A stretch of DNA of 64,000 nucleotides. Source: Domibacillus epiphyticus. GTDB taxonomy: Bacteria; Bacillota; Bacilli; Bacillales; Domibacillaceae. Position 1 is the first letter of the stretch, and every line of letters starts with the position of its first letter. Below, piece after piece: positions 7,314 through 16,864 of this stretch. The stretch lies in assembly GCF_001975785.1 (NCBI RefSeq), contig NZ_MSFI01000006.1, positions 145,579-209,578 of the forward strand, written 5' to 3'. Made by a program: the position numbers and the translations under genes. The notes under the pieces are model-generated. The model was not told the DNA's origin. It saw only the letters and a list, made by a program, of their open reading frames with translations, and did not search any database.

Positions 7314-8562
7314 AAAAGAGAATAGGCGATAAGGCTCTTGTTTCATCTATGTGTATAAACGCATCATATCGATCGGATAATCGGGAAGGAACGTAATTGC
7401 CGTAACGCTCCATTTCAGGGTTATACACGACCCCAATGGCACGGTGGCCGATGGTTTCCCGGAATAAATCCCTGTTTTCATCCGTGAACATCATGTACTT
7501 ATCAAAAGCGCCTGCCTGGTGGACAAGATCTTCCCAGCTTCCATTCATCGCCACTGGTACGTTCATTTCCTCCAATGGGTCTCCCCATTTTTTAGCGGCA
7601 ATGACAGTTCCATGATGGGTGCCAAATCCAACGGAAAAGATTTTTTCCTTCCCGTAAATTTCTCGTGTGAGCTGCCCGACATTCACCATTCCATCGTCAG
7701 CCATATCTGTCGCTCGCGCATCTCCAATATGAGTATTATGTTCCCAGATGATGCCTTTTACTTCTTTGCCATGCTCATTTTCAATATGATGAAGGGCTTC
7801 GACCATGTGACGGTCCCGAATATTCCATGATTCATTTCCGTTGATAACCATTTCATGATAATAAGATTCCGCATTGCTTGCCACGAGCGCATTTACCTGC
7901 ATATTAAGGGAAGCCTCTGGTTCGCCTTTATACGTTTTTTTGTTTTGATGGATCGTCTGTAGAAGGTGCAGTATGTCTTTCATGCAGCTTTCACCATAAA
8001 TCGCCGATGAAATACCATACATCTCTGCCTGGCGGTGGAATGGTTCAAAGCATTCAAATGCACGCTTCGCCTTTTCGACATCCGGAGACTTTATTTTTTC
8101 CAGGTACCGAATCACTTCCTCCATTGATTCCCATAAACTATATACATCCAAACCATAAAAGCCGGCTTTCTTATTCTGATTGTGATTATAGGCATGCAGC
8201 CAGTCAATTAGGTGGACAACTTCTTCATTTGCCCACATCCAGGCAGGCCAGCGGTTAAAGGAGCGCAATGCTTCTGCTGCGTTTTTATACTCGGGTGCGT
8301 GTCCTTTAATGTAGCGATTGATTTCGAAGCATGAGGGCCAATCGCCTTCAACAGCGACAAACGAAAAGCCATGTTCTTCTATCAGCTTTTTTGTCATCTC
8401 TGTACGGGTTGTGTAAAACTCGGATGTGCCGTGAGAAGCTTCCCCAAGCAGGACAAATTTCGCGTTGCTGGCTGCTTTAATTAACGGTTCTAAATCTGCT
8501 GTGTCAGTAAACGGGACAGCGTGGTTCTGAATATGTTCCACATAACGGCTCGTTCTAATCAT
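7312..8562 (-). CDS. Erythromycin-esterase family protein
   Basis: 416 residues, cytoplasmic. The Ere signatures are present: FVLLGEASHGTSEFY (residues about 37-50, with Glu41 and His44), VAVEGDWPSCFEINRY (Glu72), the WANEEV segment, and IIWEHNTHIGDAR near residue 275. Ere enzymes hydrolyse macrolide lactones, but most chromosomal Bacillus members of the family have no demonstrated macrolide activity, so resistance should not be assumed. A GAGGGGTG ribosome-binding site precedes the ATG. It is a single gene between two terminators. Confidence 0.85.
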   Translation of the reverse strand: MIRTSRYVEHIQNHAVPFTDTADLEPLIKAASNAKFVLLGEASHGTSEFYTTRTEMTKKLIEEHGFSFVAVEGDWPSCFEINRYIKGHAPEYKNAAEALRSFNRWPAWMWANEEVVHLIDWLHAYNHNQNKKAGFYGLDVYSLWESMEEVIRYLEKIKSPDVEKAKRAFECFEPFHRQAEMYGISSAIYGESCMKDILHLLQTIHQNKKTYKGEPEASLNMQVNALVASNAESYYHEMVINGNESWNIRDRHMVEALHHIENEHGKEVKGIIWEHNTHIGDARATDMADDGMVNVGQLTREIYGKEKIFSVGFGTHHGTVIAAKKWGDPLEEMNVPVAMNGSWEDLVHQAGAFDKYMMFTDENRDLFRETIGHRAIGVVYNPEMERYGNYVPSRLSDRYDAFIHIDETRALSPILF

Positions 8563-8617
8563 GTTGTCACCCCTCGTTTTTACTCAGTATTCCCGGTAAA
8601 CCGCATAATGTAACAAG

Positions 8618-8644
8618 AAAAAATCCCGCCGTATGGCGGGATTT
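8618..8644 (-). terminator. Terminator of the yitJ-metH operon
   Basis: On the minus strand AAATCCCGCC pairs with GGCGGGATTT around a short loop and is followed by T6. Confidence 0.8.
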
Positions 8645-8650
8645 CTCTCA

Positions 8651-11600
8651 TTATTCTACATTAAAATAACGTGCATCTGGATGAGCGAAAACAATGGCGG
8701 ATACGGATGCTTCCGGCTCCATCATAAAGCCTTCAGTTAATCGTACACCGATTTCTTCCGGTTTCAGAAGACCAAATAATTTTTCCTGGTCTTCAAGGTT
8801 AGGACAAGCCGGATAGCCAAATGAAAAACGCTGTCCTTGATATTTAGCCGCGAATCGTTCACGCATAGTAAAATCAACTGGATCAGGGAAGCCCCACTGA
8901 TCACGCATTTCCTGGTGAATACGTTCCGCAAATCCTTCCGCAAGCTCAAGAGCAGTTGACTGTATGGCATGGCTGTCGAGGAATTTTCCTTGTTCACGAA
9001 GCTTCAATGCAGCATCTCGAACACCGAACCCTGCTGTGACAACAAAGAATCCGACATAATCCATTTCACCGCTGTCAGCTGATTTTAAATAATCAGCGAG
9101 GCAGAGGAACGGTTCTTTTGTCTGGCGCGGGAAGGTGAACCGTTCAATTTCCGTTTTCGAGTCAGCCGGGTCATAAATAATGACATCATCACCTTCTGAC
9201 TGAGCCGGGAAAAATTGATACACAGCCGCTGTTTTTAACCCGCCGTCGTTTAAAAAGCCTGTCACGGTTTCATGAAGCTGTATAGCACGATCGTCTTTTT
9301 CAGCGAGCAAGTTTTTTATATTGCCTTTTAATCCGAGATGATGGCCGATCAGCGTCTGCATATTTACATACGGCTTCAAATGAGAAATGGAGTAATCAGG
9401 CAAAACGCGTCGGCGTGTGTCGCGCGGTACAAACACCGGGACATCTGAACGAACGGTTTTTACCGGTTTTGGCGCAACTGCAACAGCCTGTTCTTTCCGT
9501 TCATCACGATACGCTTCAATTTCTTTTCGTTTTTCTTTTTTTGCTTCAAGTTCCTGCAAGAGCTTCACTTTTTGCTCTTCATTTTGCAGGCGGTTTGCAA
9601 TATCGAGCCCGTCCATTGCATCTTTTGCATATAAAACAGGTCCTTCATATTCCGGTGAAATTTTCGTTTCGGTAAAGCGCCGTGACAATGCAGCGCCTCC
9701 AACGAGAATGGGTACATTGATATCAGCAGATTTGAAGTCCTGCGCTGTTAGCACCATTTGCTGGGCGGATTTTACAAGAAGGCCGGATAACCCGACCATG
9801 TCCGGTTTTTCTTTCCGAATGACGTCGATTAATGTTTGCGGTGTTACTTTAATGCCGACATCCACGACTTTAAACCCGTTGTTGCTTAAAATAATATCGA
9901 CAAGGTTTTTTCCGATATCATGAACGTCGCCTTTAACGGTCGCCAGGATGACTTTTCCCTTACCGGTATCGTCTTCTTTTTTCTCCATGAACTGTTCAAG
10001 GTAGGCAACGGATGCTTTCATGACTTCCGCACTTTGCAATACTTCCGCTACGATCAGCTGGTTGTCATTAAACAAACGGCCGACTTCCGCCATTCCTTCC
10101 ATAAGCGGACCATTAATGATATCGAGCGGATCGTCATACATCTCTCGGGCTTTCTCGAGATCAGGGAGAAGGCCTTCTTTCGTTCCTTCCACGACATAAT
10201 AGCTTAACCGTTCAGGAACTGTTTTCGGTATATCTTCTTCTTTTTTCTCTTTTTTCTTGTCACGGTAAAAATCGGTAAATACTGCAAGCGTTTCGTCTGT
10301 TGTTGTGAACAGCAGGTCGTTCGCGAGTTTAATTTCTTCTTCTGGAATCGATGCATACCGTTCCAGTTTCTCTGTATTTACGATCGCGTAATCAAGTCCG
10401 GCTTGTGTACAATGATACAAGTACACGGCATTCAACACTTCACGGCCGACAGGAGGGAGGCCGAATGACACGTTACTCACTCCGAGAACGGTTAAGCATT
10501 TTGGGAGCCTTTCTTTAATTAAACGAATGCCTTCAATTGTTTCAACAGCAGAACCGATATATTGCTCGTCCCCGGTGCCGACAGGGAAGACGAGTGGATC
10601 AAAGATAATGTCCTCCGGTGCAAGACCCCATTTTTCGACTAAAAGATCATGAGAACGGATGGCGATTTCTAGCTTCCGTTCGCGTGTAACGGCCATACCG
10701 GTTTCGTCAATTGTCCCAACAACGACCGATGCCCCGTACTGTTTGACAAGCGGCATAACCGCATCGAACCGCTCTTCGCCGTCTTCCAGGTTAATCGAAT
10801 TGATGATCGCTTTCCCCTGTGAAAATTTCAGCGCTTCTTCAATGACTTTTTCATCGGTCGAGTCAATGACGAGAGGGACTTTTACTTTTTTGACGACTTC
10901 TTTCATAAATTCCGTCATATCGTCAAGCTCTTCACGGTCCGGATTGGCAAGACAAATATCAATTACGTGCGCGCCGCCTTTTACTTGTGCTCGGGCAATT
11001 TCAGCCGCTTCTTCAAATTTTCCTTCCACGATCAGGCGTTTAAATTTACGGGAACCGATCACGTTTGTCCGCTCTCCGATGAAAAGAGGACGCATGGAAT
11101 CGTCATATAAGAGCGGTTCAATACCGGAAACTGCATGACCGTGCGGGTTTTCAGGCGATGTACGTGGTGCTTTGTCTTTGACTGCTTCCCGCATCACGCG
11201 AATATGCTCGGGTGTCGTGCCGCAGCAGCCGCCAACAATATTCAGCCATCCTTTATCTGCGAATGCTTCCAGCTTTTGTGCAAGAGAATCTGGTGATTCA
11301 TGATAATTTCCTTCTTCATCCGGCAGTCCTGCGTTTGGATAACAGCTTACATAACTTGTTGCGAGATCGGAGAGAGAGCGTATATGATCCGTCATAAATT
11401 CTGGGCCTGTGGCACAGTTTAAACCGACAGAGAGCGGCTTAATGTGTTCAATGGAAATATAGAACGCCTCGATATTTTGTCCCGCAAGTGTTGTCCCCAT
11501 TGGTTCAATCGTTCCGGAAATCATGACCGGCAGTTCTTTTCCCGCCGCGTCAAATGCACGCCGAATACCGAGTGTGCCGGCTTTCACATTAAGCATATCC

Positions 11601-12094
11601 TGGCTTGTTTCCATTAAAATGATGTCGGACCCGCCTTCGATCAGTGCCTTCGCTTGCAGTTCAAAGTTATCGACGAGCTCGTCAAATGTAATCCCGCCTG
11701 TAACGGAGAGTGTTTTTGTCGTTGGCCCGATCGCGCCAGCTACGAATCGAGGCCACTCGGGAGTAGAAAATTCATCCACTGCCTTGCGGGCAATCTGCAC
11801 AGCCCGCAGGTTAATTTCGTACGCTTTATGACCGAGATCGTATTCATCGAGAACGACTGGTGTCCCGCCGAATGTGTTTGTCGCGATAATGTCCGCACCC
11901 GCTTCTAAATATTCACGGTGAATGCGTTCAAGAACGTCAGGACGTGTTAAATTTAAGTTTTCATTACAGCCGTCGTAATCTTCACCGCCGAAATCATCGG
12001 GTGTTAAGTCTGCTGCCTGCAGCATCGTTCCCATTGCACCGTCGATCAGGAGTATTCTCTTTTGCAGTTCTTTCTCAATTTGATGAGTAGTCAT
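8651..12094 (-). CDS. metH: Cobalamin-dependent methionine synthase MetH
   Basis: 1147 residues. Transfers a methyl group from methyl-tetrahydrofolate to homocysteine through cobalamin. Domains in order: homocysteine-binding barrel (about 1-320; zinc ligands Cys227, Cys290, Cys291 in GLNCATG and GGCCGTT), pterin-binding barrel (about 335-610, IGERTNVIGSRKF), B12 cap and Rossmann domain (about 630-860, with DVHDIGKN giving the axial His725), and the reactivation domain (about 890-1147). The ATG at 12094 is chosen because the sequence aligns from there; an upstream in-frame ATG exists at 12130. It overlaps the yitJ end by 20 bases, so the two are translationally coupled and share the S-box. Confidence 0.95.
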   Translation of the reverse strand: MTTHQIEKELQKRILLIDGAMGTMLQAADLTPDDFGGEDYDGCNENLNLTRPDVLERIHREYLEAGADIIATNTFGGTPVVLDEYDLGHKAYEINLRAVQIARKAVDEFSTPEWPRFVAGAIGPTTKTLSVTGGITFDELVDNFELQAKALIEGGSDIILMETSQDMLNVKAGTLGIRRAFDAAGKELPVMISGTIEPMGTTLAGQNIEAFYISIEHIKPLSVGLNCATGPEFMTDHIRSLSDLATSYVSCYPNAGLPDEEGNYHESPDSLAQKLEAFADKGWLNIVGGCCGTTPEHIRVMREAVKDKAPRTSPENPHGHAVSGIEPLLYDDSMRPLFIGERTNVIGSRKFKRLIVEGKFEEAAEIARAQVKGGAHVIDICLANPDREELDDMTEFMKEVVKKVKVPLVIDSTDEKVIEEALKFSQGKAIINSINLEDGEERFDAVMPLVKQYGASVVVGTIDETGMAVTRERKLEIAIRSHDLLVEKWGLAPEDIIFDPLVFPVGTGDEQYIGSAVETIEGIRLIKERLPKCLTVLGVSNVSFGLPPVGREVLNAVYLYHCTQAGLDYAIVNTEKLERYASIPEEEIKLANDLLFTTTDETLAVFTDFYRDKKKEKKEEDIPKTVPERLSYYVVEGTKEGLLPDLEKAREMYDDPLDIINGPLMEGMAEVGRLFNDNQLIVAEVLQSAEVMKASVAYLEQFMEKKEDDTGKGKVILATVKGDVHDIGKNLVDIILSNNGFKVVDVGIKVTPQTLIDVIRKEKPDMVGLSGLLVKSAQQMVLTAQDFKSADINVPILVGGAALSRRFTETKISPEYEGPVLYAKDAMDGLDIANRLQNEEQKVKLLQELEAKKEKRKEIEAYRDERKEQAVAVAPKPVKTVRSDVPVFVPRDTRRRVLPDYSISHLKPYVNMQTLIGHHLGLKGNIKNLLAEKDDRAIQLHETVTGFLNDGGLKTAAVYQFFPAQSEGDDVIIYDPADSKTEIERFTFPRQTKEPFLCLADYLKSADSGEMDYVGFFVVTAGFGVRDAALKLREQGKFLDSHAIQSTALELAEGFAERIHQEMRDQWGFPDPVDFTMRERFAAKYQGQRFSFGYPACPNLEDQEKLFGLLKPEEIGVRLTEGFMMEPEASVSAIVFAHPDARYFNVE

Positions 12095-13934
12095 GAAGGG
12101 CCCCACTTTCTTTCTGTGCATCCAGTTCATTAATATAGTGAATTAATTCAGTAGACATATCGTGGCGTAAAAACGGTGTAATAATGTACAGTCCGTTAAA
12201 TAATTCCGCCGCTGTATCGAGCAGTTCTTTCGCAATTTGGACGCCTTCTTTTGCAGATGATTCTTTATCATCACCGCATGCACGCATACGTTCCAGCGTT
12301 TCATCTGATAATTTAATGCCAGGCACCTCATTATGCAAAAATTCGGCATTGCGCATCGTTGTAAGCGGCATGATACCGATAAAAACAGGTGTCGGTAAAT
12401 GTTTTGTCGCTTCATGTACTTCAATGATTTTTTCCTTCGTAAATACAGGCTGTGTAATGAAGTAATCCGCGCCGCATTCAATTTTTTTCTCCATTCGTTT
12501 TACAGCGCGGTCCAATACCCGTACATTCGGATTAAACGCTGCCGCAACTGAAAAATTGGCTTTCTTTTTAAGCGGTTTTCCCGAGAAAGAAATGCCTTCA
12601 TTTAATTGCTTAATGAGCTGAATCAACTCAAGGCTTGAAACATCATAAACACTTGTTGCGCCTGGAAAATCACCGACTTTGGTCGGGTCGCCTGTAATCG
12701 CAAGCACGTCATGTAAACCAAGTGAGTCAAGCCCCATTAAATGAGATTGCAGCCCGATTAAGTTACGGTCGCGGCATGTAATGTGGACGAGTGAACGGAC
12801 GTCGTGCTTCATTTTCAACGTCGCGCCCATCGCCATATTGCTGACACGTGGCGAAGCGAGCGAATTGTCTGCCATTGTCACGGCATCAACACCAGCATCG
12901 TATAATTTTTTCGCGCCTTCAATAAATTTTTCTGTCAGAAGCGTTTTTGGTGTATCCAGTTCCACGATCACAGTCCGTTCTGTTTTTGCTTTTTCACAGA
13001 TCGATACGTCTGTCATAGGAGAAGCTTCCTGGATAACAATTGGTTTTTTTATTTTTACATTTTTCTCTGTTAAAGGAGGGAGGCCGGCGAGCCGCTTTTT
13101 CGCTGCTTCAATATGTTTCGGCGTTGTACCGCAGCAGCCGCCGATTAAGCGAACACCTTCATTGCGTAAATGCACGGCAGCCCGTCCAAAGTAATCCGCT
13201 TCTGATTCATAAACAATTCGGCCGTCTTCCACATCCAGCAAGCTCGCATTTGGGTAAGCGGATAAAAACGCTTTTTCCGGCAATGTGACGTCTTCAAACG
13301 CTTGAATTGTATGGTACGGGCCAAGACGGCAGTTCACACCGACAATATCTGCGCCAATTCCTTCAAGCCGGTGTAAAGCTTCATTTAATGACAGCCCATT
13401 TTGAAGAACACCGGGCTCATGCATTGATACTTGCGCAATAACCGGCACATCGCTCATTTCACGCAAAAGCTGGATAGAAGAGGACAGCTCTTCAAAGTCA
13501 TAATAGGTTTCTAGTAAAAGGCCATCCGGGTTGCCGGCTAGAAGACTTTCGGCCTGCTCACGAACAGAGGAAAGAATATCATTCATTGTTGCGCTGCTTT
13601 TACGGATGCCGCGAATGCCGCCGATTGTTCCGAGTACAAATTGTCCGCCTGGTGCTGCCGCTTTTTTCGCAATTTCAACAGCAGCCTTATTCAATTCATT
13701 CGTCCTATTTTCCATTCCATAACGGGCAAGTTTAATCGAATTGGCACCGTACGTATTGGTTTGAATAATATCGGCACCTGCATCAATGTAGTCTTTATGA
13801 ATTTTTTCAATAATTTCCGGCTTTTCCGTATTTAATTCTTCATAGCAAAAGTCAATGCCATATGAATATAAAAGTGTACCCATCGCTCCGTCAGCGGTTA
13901 GCACATCGGTTTTCAGCCTGTTAAGTAATGTCAT
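12075..13934 (-). CDS. yitJ: Bifunctional homocysteine S-methyltransferase / methylenetetrahydrofolate reductase YitJ
   Basis: 619 residues; the B. subtilis YitJ architecture. The N-terminal homocysteine methyltransferase barrel (1-285) has zinc ligands Cys202, Cys267 and Cys268 (VNCRLGP, GGCCGTT). The C-terminal half (about 325-610) is a MetF-like reductase with AITGDPTKVGD and the FITQPVF motif. It produces methyl-tetrahydrofolate for MetH, the next gene. GAGAGGA precedes the ATG. Transcription is controlled by the S-box riboswitch directly upstream, so the operon should be off when S-adenosylmethionine is plentiful. Confidence 0.95.
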   Translation of the reverse strand: MTLLNRLKTDVLTADGAMGTLLYSYGIDFCYEELNTEKPEIIEKIHKDYIDAGADIIQTNTYGANSIKLARYGMENRTNELNKAAVEIAKKAAAPGGQFVLGTIGGIRGIRKSSATMNDILSSVREQAESLLAGNPDGLLLETYYDFEELSSSIQLLREMSDVPVIAQVSMHEPGVLQNGLSLNEALHRLEGIGADIVGVNCRLGPYHTIQAFEDVTLPEKAFLSAYPNASLLDVEDGRIVYESEADYFGRAAVHLRNEGVRLIGGCCGTTPKHIEAAKKRLAGLPPLTEKNVKIKKPIVIQEASPMTDVSICEKAKTERTVIVELDTPKTLLTEKFIEGAKKLYDAGVDAVTMADNSLASPRVSNMAMGATLKMKHDVRSLVHITCRDRNLIGLQSHLMGLDSLGLHDVLAITGDPTKVGDFPGATSVYDVSSLELIQLIKQLNEGISFSGKPLKKKANFSVAAAFNPNVRVLDRAVKRMEKKIECGADYFITQPVFTKEKIIEVHEATKHLPTPVFIGIMPLTTMRNAEFLHNEVPGIKLSDETLERMRACGDDKESSAKEGVQIAKELLDTAAELFNGLYIITPFLRHDMSTELIHYINELDAQKESGALHDYSSN

Positions 13935-13960
13935 TGAACAGCCGTCCTCTCAATTTTTAA

Positions 13961-14127
13961 ATAAAAAAAGCCTTCCAGAAGCAAGAAGGCTTTTTCAACA
14001 TGTATGTGTTGTCCATTCCTTCTCATCTTCCAGACGTTGAGTCGTCTGCTGGATTTAGCACCTGACCATCCGGCTGGTTGCTGAAGCGTCTATGGGCCAG
14101 TACCCTCGGCTTCTCTTGATAAGAATT
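13961..14127 (-). promoter_or_regulatory. SAM-I (S-box) riboswitch with terminator
   Basis: Reading the minus strand from 14127: the P1 strand TTCTTATC, then AAGAGAAGCCGAGGG, GCAACC, GGTGCTAAATCC and the closing GATGAGAA, all hallmark S-box elements. The expression platform at 13995-13963 is an AAAAAGCCTTC/GAAGGCTTTTT terminator with a T7 tract, 29 bases before the yitJ ATG. SAM binding should favour termination. Confidence 0.95.
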
Positions 14128-14158
14128 AGGTTATTGAATTGTATGAATAATTAAAAAT

Positions 14159-14187
14159 ATCATAACGTTATAACGCCGTTCCGTCAA
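14159..14187 (-). promoter_or_regulatory. Sigma-A promoter of the S-box yitJ-metH operon
   Basis: On the minus strand TTGACG and TATGAT are separated by 17 bases, placing the transcript start about 25 bases before the riboswitch. Confidence 0.65.
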
Positions 14188-14198
14188 GAACAATTTCA

Positions 14199-14894
14199 TT
14201 ATGAAGACGGGTGAATCGACAAATTGCGAATGACCGGCCATGTTGCGGCAAAGCAAACAATACCGATAATAAAAATGATGAAGAAATTTGCAAATTCAGG
14301 TCCGTTTACTAAACTTCTCGTTAACTCTATCAGTTTTTCTTGAATATTTGGTAAAAAGAAAAGGGGTGAAATCGCAAGAAAAGTGTATCCAGCTTTACGG
14401 GCGAATCGGAAAAAAATTGCACCAATAAAAAATGCAGCGGCAAGACAAAAGAAAAAGAGAAACATGTCGATGACGGTTGATGCAAAGATGGAAGGCGTTT
14501 CACTGATTAAATCTGATGCCCGGAAAAAATGGATTTTTTTCACATTGAGCAGATTCCCTGCAAATGTCCCGAGTTCGAGAAAAATTGTGTGGATGGCCGC
14601 CATTACCATCGATGTGAGGAAAAATGAAAGACCGATGCCGGCTAAAAATTGATTGCGTGTGGCACCGCGCCGAATGCAATACGGCAGGCTGACTTTCACC
14701 GTGATAAAGCCAGTAACGATCATGTAAAGAGCCAATGCTAAGGATGTGCCGCTCATATATACTACACCATCGGACATCGAGAAGGAGAGAAGAATGGATA
14801 GAATCATCATAACGCCTAGTATGATCCAGAATCCGCTGACTGCCTTTTTCAATCCGATAAATTCATAGTATAGAACTGCTTTTATATTGCTCAT
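14199..14894 (-). CDS. ABC transporter permease (YtrC/D-like)
   Basis: 231 residues with six predicted membrane segments, each a run of hydrophobic residues (for example near 20-40, 50-70, 95-115, 140-165, 175-195 and 205-225). It is the membrane partner of the ATP-binding protein just upstream, whose stop codon it overlaps (ATGATG/TGA); the second ATG is better spaced from GGGGGAG. Cargo is not evident. Regulated by the GntR repressor at the head of the operon. Confidence 0.8.
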   Translation of the reverse strand: MSNIKAVLYYEFIGLKKAVSGFWIILGVMMILSILLSFSMSDGVVYMSGTSLALALYMIVTGFITVKVSLPYCIRRGATRNQFLAGIGLSFFLTSMVMAAIHTIFLELGTFAGNLLNVKKIHFFRASDLISETPSIFASTVIDMFLFFFCLAAAFFIGAIFFRFARKAGYTFLAISPLFFLPNIQEKLIELTRSLVNGPEFANFFIIFIIGIVCFAATWPVIRNLSIHPSS

Positions 14895-15754
14895 CATTTT
14901 CTCCCCCCTGTATGAGAATTGGTTAAATGAACCATTAATTCTTGTATCGGAATAGCGCTGGTTTCAAGAAGGTGCAGTTCTGCTTCATGACGATTCCATT
15001 CAGGCCCAAATACATAGGCTGTTGTTCGTCCAGCGAATTCTTTCCGGTGAAGCGGTGATTTTCCATTTAATTCCATCACATCCTTTTTGGCTCCAGTAAC
15101 AGAAAAGCTCTCTTCGCGTAATGTTTCGGCATCTTTATGGAGAATTAGGGAACCGTCGTGAATAATGAATATTTCTTCAAACAATTTTGCCGCTTCATCA
15201 ATTAAGTGGGTTGATAAAATGAACAAGCGCGGCTCACGTTCAAATTCTTCAATTAGCAAGTCATAAAAGCGGCTGCGAAAGGCGGCATCGAGTCCGATGT
15301 ACGGTTCATCAAAAATGGTCACGGGTGAATAGCTGGCGAGTCCGACGATAATGCCAAGTGCAGATTCCATGCCTTTCGAAAGGCTTTTCACTTTTTTTGA
15401 ACGTTTCAATTGGAAAAGGCTGATCAGCTCATCCGCCCGTTTTTGATCCCAATTCGGATAGAAGAGGGAAGCGGACTTTACTGTATCTTTTACCGTGAAT
15501 TCTTTATTGAAGTTCCCGCTTTCATTAATAAGACAGACGCTGCTTTGTTTTGTCGCTGGTGGATACCCGTTCACATCGATAGAACCATCATTCGGGAAAA
15601 TGCAGCCGGCGATCATATTTAGGGCCGTTGTTTTTCCGGCGCCGTTTCGACCGAGCATACCAACAATTTTTGGACCTTTCATCGTAAAGGATAAACGATT
15701 TAATGCCATGTGCGCCCCGAATGTTTTTGTCACGTGATCAAATTGTACGTTCAT
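14894..15754 (-). CDS. ABC transporter ATP-binding protein (YtrB-like)
   Basis: 286 residues. Walker A GRNGAGKTT (about 36-44), Q-loop region, the signature LSKGM (about 136-140, a degenerate form of LSGGQ common in YtrB/BcrA-like proteins), Walker B VTIFDEP with the D-loop GLD, and the switch histidine in STHLIDE. A C-terminal extension of about 80 residues is specific to this subfamily. It hydrolyses ATP to drive the neighbouring permease. The ATG overlaps the GntR gene stop (ATGA), so the three genes form one operon. Confidence 0.85.
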   Translation of the reverse strand: MNVQFDHVTKTFGAHMALNRLSFTMKGPKIVGMLGRNGAGKTTALNMIAGCIFPNDGSIDVNGYPPATKQSSVCLINESGNFNKEFTVKDTVKSASLFYPNWDQKRADELISLFQLKRSKKVKSLSKGMESALGIIVGLASYSPVTIFDEPYIGLDAAFRSRFYDLLIEEFEREPRLFILSTHLIDEAAKLFEEIFIIHDGSLILHKDAETLREESFSVTGAKKDVMELNGKSPLHRKEFAGRTTAYVFGPEWNRHEAELHLLETSAIPIQELMVHLTNSHTGGRK

Positions 15755-16122
15755 GACTCGCGGCCTCCTTTTTTTATCATCGTTTCAAGCTCCACAGGGG
15801 AAATATCCAGTTTGGCTGCTTCATTCATAAGCGGTACGATAAAAGATTCGTAAAACTGTGTTTTTCGTTTGTCTGTTACCTGTTTTTTCGCTCCTTCTGA
15901 CACGAACATGCCAATCCCTCTTTTCTTATATAAAATGCCTTCATCAACGAGAAGATTAATACCTTTAGCTGCTGTCGCCGGATTGATCTGATAATGGGCC
16001 GCGAATTCATTTGTGGATGGAACGCGGCTGCCTTCAGGAAATGTATCATCTAAAATGCCGCTTTCAACTTCTTCAGCAATTTGAATGAAAATCGGTTTTG
16101 AGTCGTCCAATTTTGCGCCCAA
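15751..16122 (-). CDS. GntR-family repressor (YtrA subfamily)
   Basis: 123 residues: a winged-helix domain (about 10-75; FIQIAEEVESGIL, SRVPSTNEFAAHYQINPATAAKGINLL) plus a short C-terminal helical tail for dimerisation, typical of YtrA proteins that lack a large effector domain. The start is TTG 9 bases after AGGGGG. It heads an operon with an ABC ATPase and permease, and a palindrome over its promoter is the likely operator; YtrA-type repressors often respond to cell-envelope antibiotics, but no inducer can be assigned here. Confidence 0.85.
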   Translation of the reverse strand: MGAKLDDSKPIFIQIAEEVESGILDDTFPEGSRVPSTNEFAAHYQINPATAAKGINLLVDEGILYKKRGIGMFVSEGAKKQVTDKRKTQFYESFIVPLMNEAAKLDISPVELETMIKKGGRES

Positions 16123-16147
16123 TGGATAACCCCCTATCTTGTTAATT

Positions 16148-16171
16148 GGTTAGTTACTTATGTAATTAACC
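16148..16171 (-). promoter_or_regulatory. GntR operator palindrome
   Basis: GGTTAGTTAC and GTAATTAACC are inverted repeats (one mismatch) with a 4-base spacer. The site overlaps the -10 and start region of the operon promoter. Confidence 0.65.
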
Positions 16172-16197
16172 GTAATGCCATTTCTTGTTTTTGTCAA
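16169..16197 (-). promoter_or_regulatory. Promoter of the GntR-ABC operon
   Basis: Minus-strand TTGACA, 17 bases, TACGGT. The downstream half overlaps the operator. Confidence 0.55.
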
Positions 16198-16198
16198 T

Positions 16199-16225
16199 AA
16201 AAAAACCGCAGAATAGTTTCTGCGG
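16199..16225 (-). terminator. Terminator after sdpI
   Basis: Minus-strand CCGCAGA/TCTGCGG stem followed by a T-rich run. Confidence 0.7.
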
Positions 16226-16231
16226 AGAAAG

Positions 16232-16864
16232 TTAATGTGCTTTTTTGTATAGAAGATAAGATTGAACAGTCGGAATAAGAACGATTGCAAGAATGACGAT
16301 AATAAAAATACTTAACCGAATCATTGACGGGAAAAACATCGTTAGGATGAAAATAACACCGGCAAGGATAAATAAGAAGCCTCCGGTCCGATGCGTTTTC
16401 ATCCAGATGTGTTCATCCGCAATCGTCCACGGCGTCCGCAGCCCAATCATGTAACTAGGGCGAATGCGGGGCATGAAGTTTCCAATAATAATAAATAAGA
16501 GTCCAATTAGCAGTGAAACAGCGATATCCATTTCTACGGTGTAACCGAGTCCGTTTAAAAGCAGCAAGGCATGAACAATACCGACCAGTGTTACAGTGGC
16601 ATACATAATAATTTTGTAGCTGCCTTTGAATTTGTCATAGTTTTGCCGGCGGGGGTCAATCTTCGGTGCCAGTATGAGAATGGTGCAAATAAACAGCAGC
16701 ATGCCTGGACCGAAAAAGGCACCAAGCCATTTGGAGGAATACCCGTCGACTGTTCCGTCCGGCCCCCAGTGAGTAGCAATTTGATCTGGCAGATAAGGAA
16801 GTGCAGCCAGACTGGCAATAACAGCAGCGGTTAAGACCATCCAAAAATAACGATATTCTTTCAT
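16232..16864 (-). CDS. sdpI: SdpI-family immunity membrane protein
   Basis: 210 residues with six hydrophobic segments. The N-terminal DUF1648 part (YLPDQIATHWGPDGTVDGYSSKW) and the C-terminal SdpI part (IGNFMPRIRPSYMIGLRTPWTIADEHIWMKTHR) are both clear. In B. subtilis SdpI protects against the cannibalism toxin SdpC and also sequesters the repressor SdpR at the membrane. Its ATG overlaps the sdpR stop codon (ATGA). No sdpABC toxin genes are in the window. Confidence 0.85.
   Translation of the reverse strand: MKEYRYFWMVLTAAVIASLAALPYLPDQIATHWGPDGTVDGYSSKWLGAFFGPGMLLFICTILILAPKIDPRRQNYDKFKGSYKIIMYATVTLVGIVHALLLLNGLGYTVEMDIAVSLLIGLLFIIIGNFMPRIRPSYMIGLRTPWTIADEHIWMKTHRTGGFLFILAGVIFILTMFFPSMIRLSIFIIVILAIVLIPTVQSYLLYKKAH

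Noticed and set aside
7312..8562. Macrolide-resistance determinant
   Set aside because: The protein is in the erythromycin-esterase family, but chromosomal Bacillus members usually lack shown macrolide hydrolysis, and no mobile element is near.
9417..9923. 168-codon plus-strand ORF in metH
   Set aside because: Serine-rich shadow translation of the metH B12-binding domain.
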